This document shows positions 60,022 through 63,001 of a DNA stretch of 63,001 bases, in pieces. A model generated the notes under the pieces. The model had not been told where the DNA came from, did no database searches, and saw only the letters and a list, made by a program, of their open reading frames with translations. The translations under genes and the position numbers were made by a program. This stretch comes from Candidatus Nitrotoga sp. CP45 (GTDB taxonomy: Bacteria > Pseudomonadota > Gammaproteobacteria > Burkholderiales > Gallionellaceae), in NCBI GenBank assembly GCA_003402375.1, contig QFXJ01000009.1, positions 1-63,001 on the forward strand, in the 5' to 3' direction. How positions within the stretch are numbered: the first letter of the stretch is position 1; the number at the start of each line of letters is the position of its first letter.

Positions 60022-60356
60022 CACCACCCCTTAATCCCCAAAATTTGAGACTGATAGCACTCAATACTCAACAGAAACCAATAGCCAGACCGGTTCATAA
60101 TTAATTTACGCCCACGTTATTGATCCGGCCAGGATCAGTTTGAACTTATTTGCTAGTCAAACTGCACAGTGATGGCATCTCTCACGTCAAACTTTGCCTG
60201 TCCGTATCAATAAGTCTTTGCCAAGCAAGATTTTGTTCTATCGGTTACGCACAAAAGACCGCATTAACCCTTTAAAGTTTATATCCAATTTTATTGGATA
60301 TAAACCATGCAAATTATGAAAAGTCCGGGTTAACAAATTACCTTATACCAACTCCA
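60022..60356 (-). other. 335-nt gap between nusA and infB with a 12-bp inverted repeat
   Basis: No gene is visible. A perfect AT-rich inverted repeat GTTTATATCCAA (60277-60288) / TTGGATATAAAC (60294-60305) lies 52 nt past the nusA stop. A second, TGATCC-GGCCA-GGATCA, is at 60121-60137. Neither carries a T-run, so they may be RNA processing sites, protein sites or remnants of an inserted element. Confidence 0.6.
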
Positions 60357-61829
60357 TTAGGCAAACCAAGGAGCGCGGGCAACCATAATCAACCGATTTG
60401 CACGTTCTTCATCCACACCCGCCAGCTCTACCAGTTCGTCCACGGCCAAATCAGCAAGTTGTTCTTGCGTGCCAATCCCCTTGCTTGCCAAGACACGCGC
60501 GGTTTGCTCGTCCATACCTTCAAGCTTGACTAAATCCTCAATGTTATGCTCCACCTGCTCTTCGTTGACAATTGCTGCAGTCAACAAAGCATTACGCGCA
60601 CGGCTGCGTAACTCATTCACTGTTGCCTCATCAAGTGATTCGATGCCCAACATCTCGTTCAGTGGCACATAAGCTACTTCTTCTAATGTGTTAAAACCTT
60701 CCAGGACTAAAATATCTGCTACCTCTGCATCCACATCAAGCTTACTCATAAACAAATCGCGCACTTTGGAAAATTCTTGCTCATTCTTCTGGCTAGATTC
60801 TTCCTTGGTCATGATATTAAGTTCCCATCCTGTCAATTCACTAGCCAAGCGAACATTTTGTCCATTTCGACCAATAGCCTGAGCAAGATTATCTTCTTCA
60901 ACCACCACATCCATGCTGTGATTGTCTTCATCCACCATAATGCTGGTCACGTCAGCCGGAGCCAAAGCATTAATCACACTGGCAGCGGGGTCTTCTGACC
61001 ATAAGACAATGTCAACGCGCTCACCCGCCAACTCATTGGTTACAGCCTGCACACGCGAACCACGCATACCCACACAAGTGCCAATCGGATCTATCCGCTT
61101 ATCGTAGGAACGTACCGATATCTTTGCGCGAACCCCTGGATCACGCGCCGCACTAACTATCTCCAGCAACCCCTCCTCAACTTCCGGAACTTCAAGCTCA
61201 AACAACTTAATCAAGAATTCAGGCGTAATACGCGACAGGGTAATTTGCGGCCCACGTATTGAACGATCCACACGCAATAAATACGCACGCACACGATCAC
61301 CCACACGCATATTCTCCTTTGGGATCATCTGATCACGCGGCAGCAACGCTTCAATCTTACCAAATTCGACGATGGCATTACCGCGTTCAATGCGTTTCAC
61401 CGTACCAGAAATCAAATGCTCCTTGCGCTCCATAAAATCGTTCAGAATCTGTTCCCGCTCAGCGTCACGAATTTTCTGAAAGATCACCTGTTTGGCTGCT
61501 TGTGCACCTATACGTCCAAAATCGATAGATTCTAATGGCTCTTCAACAAACTCTTCCAATTGAATATCCGGATTACGTTTCCGGGCCTCGCTAAGCTTGA
61601 TATGCAAATCAGGCGTTTCAAACGTTTCATCATCCATTACCTGCCAGCAACGAAATGACACATACTCACCAGTATTGCGGTCAATACTGACACGCACATC
61701 AGACTCCTCAGTAAAACGCTTCTTGGTGGCGGACGCCAAAGCAGACTCCAGCGCACCAAACACGATCGCCCTGTCCACATTTTTCTCACGCGCTAACACA
61801 TCAACCAATAATAAAACTTCACGACTCAT
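60357..61829 (-). CDS. nusA: Transcription termination/antitermination protein NusA
   Basis: 490 residues from ATG 61829, which follows GGAGATAGTG. N-terminal RNA polymerase-binding domain, S1 domain ([29 protein letters not shown]), two KH domains ([36 protein letters not shown] and [24 protein letters not shown]), and two acidic C-terminal repeats. NusA controls pausing and termination and joins antitermination complexes. Downstream of rimP by 235 nt. Confidence 0.97.
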   Translation of the reverse strand: MSREVLLLVDVLAREKNVDRAIVFGALESALASATKKRFTEESDVRVSIDRNTGEYVSFRCWQVMDDETFETPDLHIKLSEARKRNPDIQLEEFVEEPLESIDFGRIGAQAAKQVIFQKIRDAEREQILNDFMERKEHLISGTVKRIERGNAIVEFGKIEALLPRDQMIPKENMRVGDRVRAYLLRVDRSIRGPQITLSRITPEFLIKLFELEVPEVEEGLLEIVSAARDPGVRAKISVRSYDKRIDPIGTCVGMRGSRVQAVTNELAGERVDIVLWSEDPAASVINALAPADVTSIMVDEDNHSMDVVVEEDNLAQAIGRNGQNVRLASELTGWELNIMTKEESSQKNEQEFSKVRDLFMSKLDVDAEVADILVLEGFNTLEEVAYVPLNEMLGIESLDEATVNELRSRARNALLTAAIVNEEQVEHNIEDLVKLEGMDEQTARVLASKGIGTQEQLADLAVDELVELAGVDEERANRLIMVARAPWFA

Positions 61830-62064
61830 CACTATCTCCAGCCTACTCGAATGTTTTCTAACCTAATGTACTCACTCGCTTATTTTTTATATTTAACATT
61901 TACCATGTTAAATTTTATTTCAGCTAGGTGACATAAGCAGTCACACTGCTCTCTATACATACTGGGCAAGACAAACATTTTTTTGTTATATATATTCGCG
62001 TAAAGAAAATTTCAAACACGCTTAATTTAAGCAAACTGTTCACTTCAAACAAACGGTCACGCCA

Positions 62065-62490
62065 TTAAAATGCAGGCACTAAGTGTGCCTTATCCAAATT
62101 AGATAACTCAATCAACACCTCTTTGCCATCCACATCCAGTTGCAACACACCATGCTGAAAACCACTGAGAATGCCGATAAAATTCTTGCGGCCTGCCAGG
62201 GGCAGGCGCAATTTCAACCGCACCTTCTTACCGCAAAAGCGTATAAAATCAGCTTCTTTCTTAATTGGCCGATCCAATCCTGGAGAGGAGACTTCAAGGC
62301 GGTCGTAATCCACACCCTCTACCGCAAACAAACGTGTCAACTGATGACTGACCAATTCACAATCTTTCACCGCAATTCCACCTGCCTGATCTAGCAACAC
62401 TCGCATCAAGCCTCGGCCAGATAATTCAAAGTCAACCAACTCATACCCCAAGCCAGTCACCGTGATTTCCACTAATTTCGCTACATCCAT
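62065..62490 (-). CDS. rimP: Ribosome maturation factor RimP
   Basis: 141 residues from ATG 62490; a frame to a GTG at 62502 runs into the leader terminator. Family motifs LGYELVDFELSGRGLMRVLLDQ, DCELVSHQLTRLFAVEG and the hallmark YDRLEVSSPGLDRPI are present. RimP acts in 30S assembly. First gene of the rimP-nusA-infB-rbfA-truB-rpsO-pnp operon, preceded by a promoter and an intrinsic terminator. Confidence 0.96.
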   Translation of the reverse strand: MDVAKLVEITVTGLGYELVDFELSGRGLMRVLLDQAGGIAVKDCELVSHQLTRLFAVEGVDYDRLEVSSPGLDRPIKKEADFIRFCGKKVRLKLRLPLAGRKNFIGILSGFQHGVLQLDVDGKEVLIELSNLDKAHLVPAF

Positions 62491-62502
62491 GATCGTGCCC
62501 AC

Positions 62503-62527
62503 AAATAAAAAATGGGCCTAGGCCCAT
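62503..62527 (-). terminator. Intrinsic terminator/attenuator in the rimP leader
   Basis: On the minus strand ATGGGCCTAGGCCCAT (6-bp stem, CTAG loop, 62512-62527) is followed by TTTTTTATTT. It lies between the predicted promoter and the rimP ATG, which is only about a dozen bases further on. Confidence 0.75.
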
Positions 62528-62543
62528 CTGGAAAACTGCGTGG

Positions 62544-62573
62544 ATTATAGCAAAAATAATCTGTTAGTGGAAA
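62544..62573 (-). promoter_or_regulatory. Predicted sigma-70 promoter of rimP operon
   Basis: Minus strand: extended -10 TGCTATAAT (TATAAT at 62544-62549) with TTTCCA as a 4/6 -35 at an 18-bp spacer (62568-62573). Transcription should begin near 62536, about 10 nt before the terminator hairpin. Confidence 0.6.
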
Positions 62574-62841
62574 TTGACCTCACTACATTGTCATTTGTAT
62601 AGGCGCTGCGTGGCCAGTTTATTTGGTTATGACATCATCAAAATAGGGCGGATTCAACTATGAAGTACAACTTTTATAAATGAATTTAGGTGCCTTGCTG
62701 CCTTAATACCAGAGCTACTTGAACGACCCAGCAAAAGGAGCACAACTGAAGAAGTATACCTAACTCACCAGCAGGCAACTATATTATAGACTCGGCACGA
62801 ATTATCCGTGATTTTTTTGAGCAAGACATGTATCATTGCGT

Positions 62842-63001
62842 ATGGAAAAAGACGACGCAAGAAAACAAACAAGGGAGGTGCTCCACGAGAGGCGCAAGCA
62901 AGTTATTCGCATGCACCGCAAGGGAATGCCAGTCATGCAAATAGTTGAACACTGTGGTCTCAGTTGGTATGCCGTAAACGCAGCGATCAAGCGCTATGCA
63001 G
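62842..63001 (+). CDS. IS630-type transposase, N-terminal part (cut by window edge)
   Basis: 53 codons are visible from ATG 62842: MEKDDARKQTREVLHERRK, then QVIRMHRKGMPVMQIVEHCG, LSWYAVNAAIKRY. The pattern of a leading ARK-T-E-LHERR-QVIR segment followed by a helix-turn-helix (MQIVE..GLSW..V..AI) is that of IS630-family transposases, whose DDE domain would follow outside the window. Whether the element is intact cannot be told; no terminal inverted repeat was identified with confidence. Confidence 0.65.
   Translation, partial: MEKDDARKQTREVLHERRKQVIRMHRKGMPVMQIVEHCGLSWYAVNAAIKRYA

Noticed and set aside
62802-62990. 62-codon minus-strand ORF at the right edge
   Set aside because: Lies antisense to the IS630-type reading frame and has no family features.

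Overview
The window reads as chromosomal DNA of a betaproteobacterium, most likely order Nitrosomonadales and perhaps Gallionellaceae; this is an inference from gene families and gene order, not from a search. Pointers are an EF-P with Arg32 beside its rhamnosyltransferase EarP, a non-discriminating-type AspRS, the tgt-yajC-secD-secF block, an flhB-flhA-flhF-flhG-fliA-motC-motD flagellar block, and a rimP-nusA-infB-rbfA-truB-rpsO-pnp operon in the classical proteobacterial order. Most of the window is dense core genome. Accessory material is limited to short islands and decayed mobile elements. I see no rRNA, tRNA or CRISPR array.

Layout. 1-617: 3' end of a TonB-dependent receptor. 882-8035 (minus): fmdB-like, DUF502 membrane protein, aspS, a secreted guanyl-specific RNase with its barstar-type inhibitor 1 nt behind it, nudB, nadA, and an EEP phosphatase/clsB pair. 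8070-16524: rluE, icd, a SWIM-SNF2 helicase, a cold-shock protein, clpS and clpA. 16623-23465 (minus): an HDOD-REC-GGDEF regulator, dedA, secF, secD, yajC, tgt. 23708-25493: earP overlapping efp.

25659-29318 (minus) is the main accessory region: a TlpA-like redoxin, an AhpD-like CxxC enzyme, an exported protoglobin, a MarR regulator with a four-cysteine tail, yjdM, arsC and the 3' stump of a lost ACR3 arsenite pump. 29547-38425: mlaA, htpX, an unknown membrane protein preceded by a 16-codon leader ORF, and a complete HME-type RND metal efflux system. 38845-46703: the flagellar export, placement and motor block. 46760-47049: ruins of an IS110-family transposase. 47367-53082: mscL, xseB-ispA-dxs (isoprenoid precursors), a 1-Cys peroxiredoxin, folE2. 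53296-62490 (minus): the rimP-to-pnp operon. 62842-63001: start of an IS630-type transposase.

The parts most worth a second look are the exported protoglobin cluster, the operonic secreted RNase/barstar pair, a promoter-plus-terminator leader in front of rimP, the FlhG that lacks both P-loop lysines, and the leader ORF at 31672.
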